Of a stretch of DNA of 64,000 bases, positions 63,402 through 64,000 are shown piece by piece; positions within the stretch are counted from its first letter, which is position 1; the number at the start of each line of letters is the position of its first letter. The position numbers and the translations under genes are program-made. The notes under the pieces are model-generated. The model was given only the letters and a program-made list of their open reading frames with translations, was not told where the DNA came from and ran no database searches. Source of the stretch: Pelagicoccus enzymogenes (GTDB lineage: Bacteria; Verrucomicrobiota; Verrucomicrobiia; Opitutales; Opitutaceae); contig NZ_JACYFG010000038.1 of the NCBI RefSeq assembly GCF_014803405.1, positions 186,001-250,000 of the forward strand, in the 5' to 3' direction.

Positions 63402-63989
63402 ATGATCCCAGATTTCATCAGCCACTACTACCTCCCAGATCGGCAACCGTTTCTATCCCTATCCGATTTGAAGGGAGACCTCGAAAACCCAGTTTTCCTT
63501 GAGATGCTCAACAAGCACAAGACGACTCCCGGATACAATCGACGGTATGGAATGAGGTACCTCGAAATGAGGTCATCCGCCGAAAGCAAACTCAAGCGTT
63601 TGTTCGAAAAGAAAGGCGGAACGCCAAAATGGATGAGCCCTTACTACTTCGTACTCGGCACCTCCGAATGGTTCCGCCACATCAACTCAGGCCACAAGGA
63701 ACTTAGAGTAAACCTCAAGGACTTACCTCGCGACTCGGTTTCCGTGACCTTTCCCGACAGCTTTATCGCCATGACGGCGAAAGGTAAGGACTACTACGAA
63801 AAGGTTTACTTCATCGATGAACTAGAGGAGCTGGTAAACCTGCACGGCCTGCCAAGGAACGAACGACCAGAAACCTACGAGAAATACTGGCTCGGAGACT
63901 TCGAGGAGTACATCGAAGTGCAAGTCTGGGACGACGGCGTGGTCGAACCTTTCAAACGGCAATGGCTGCGCCAGCAAGGCACTCACTAG
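63402..63989 (+). CDS. Uncharacterised protein, family member 2
   Basis: 195 residues, soluble. Paralogue of the 62218 product: HYYLPDRQPFLSLSDL, TPGYNRRYGMRYLEM, RLFEKKGG, PYYFVLGTSEWF, ELRVNLKDL, VTFPDSFIAM, YEKVYFIDELEELV and YIEVQVWDD align in order. It ends at TAG 63987-63989. Function unknown. The 120-bp gap before it shows nothing recognisable. Confidence 0.7.
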   Translation: MIPDFISHYYLPDRQPFLSLSDLKGDLENPVFLEMLNKHKTTPGYNRRYGMRYLEMRSSAESKLKRLFEKKGGTPKWMSPYYFVLGTSEWFRHINSGHKELRVNLKDLPRDSVSVTFPDSFIAMTAKGKDYYEKVYFIDELEELVNLHGLPRNERPETYEKYWLGDFEEYIEVQVWDDGVVEPFKRQWLRQQGTH

Positions 63990-64000
63990 CAGCCGGATTT

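Overview
The window looks like a chromosome segment of a marine or soil Verrucomicrobiota bacterium, most likely class Opitutia (Opitutales/Puniceicoccales, Pelagicoccus-like). The basis is the pair of ~1150-1200-residue TonB-dependent receptors carrying the FELSPF N-terminal signature, the LacI-family regulators paired with them, the Gram-negative envelope genes and moderately high GC. This is family-level recognition, not a database hit. No rRNA, tRNA, phage, transposase, integrase or CRISPR array was seen.

Layout. 1-6436: end of a methyltransferase gene, a receptor (minus strand) divergent from its LacI-type regulator, then a MoaD/ThiS-like + BNR-repeat pair. 6443-14225: a membrane-anchored TAXI-type binding protein, an ECF sigma / anti-sigma / small envelope protein operon, and a divergent TolC-MacA-MacB-type tripartite exporter. 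14226-27174: a pectin/uronate utilisation locus (receptor, LacI regulator, pectate lyase, MFS hexuronate-type transporter, esterase, GH43, GH28). 27276-34239: an almost complete arginine operon on the minus strand (argC-J-B-D-F-G) with long inverted repeats in several gaps, followed upstream by rplM-rpsI. 35333-42422: housekeeping and single genes, including a CCA-adding enzyme, a secreted triple-RidA protein, a circularly permuted FAD oxidoreductase of the D-amino-acid-oxidase family, a DMT exporter and an Ada-like repair protein. 42654-52067: a cluster linking polyamine synthesis (membrane-embedded aminopropyltransferase, SpeD) with a DUF350 protein, a K+ channel with RCK domains, a DUF2170 (YjfI-like) protein, a PspA/IM30 protein and a CbxX-type AAA+ ATPase. 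52369-58262: an RND multidrug efflux operon. 58179-60255: three copies of the 3' end of the RND permease gene alternating with two different toxin-antitoxin modules. 60256-64000: AT-richer accessory genes with one integron attC-like site and two paralogues of an unrecognised family.

Intergenic DNA is rich in short REP-like hairpins of at least three families, often as inverted pairs (REPINs). Their arms vary with compensatory changes, which argues for selection on structure. No RAYT transposase is present here.

Functionally, the pectin locus would take up oligogalacturonides through the outer membrane, cleave and de-esterify them and import hexuronates. The 42-52 kb cluster reads as a membrane-stress module. 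The right end is an accessory zone where small gene cassettes have accumulated. The most unusual items are the TA/efflux-tail array, the attC-like site, the permuted oxidoreductase, and efflux-gene coding sequence derived from REP elements.
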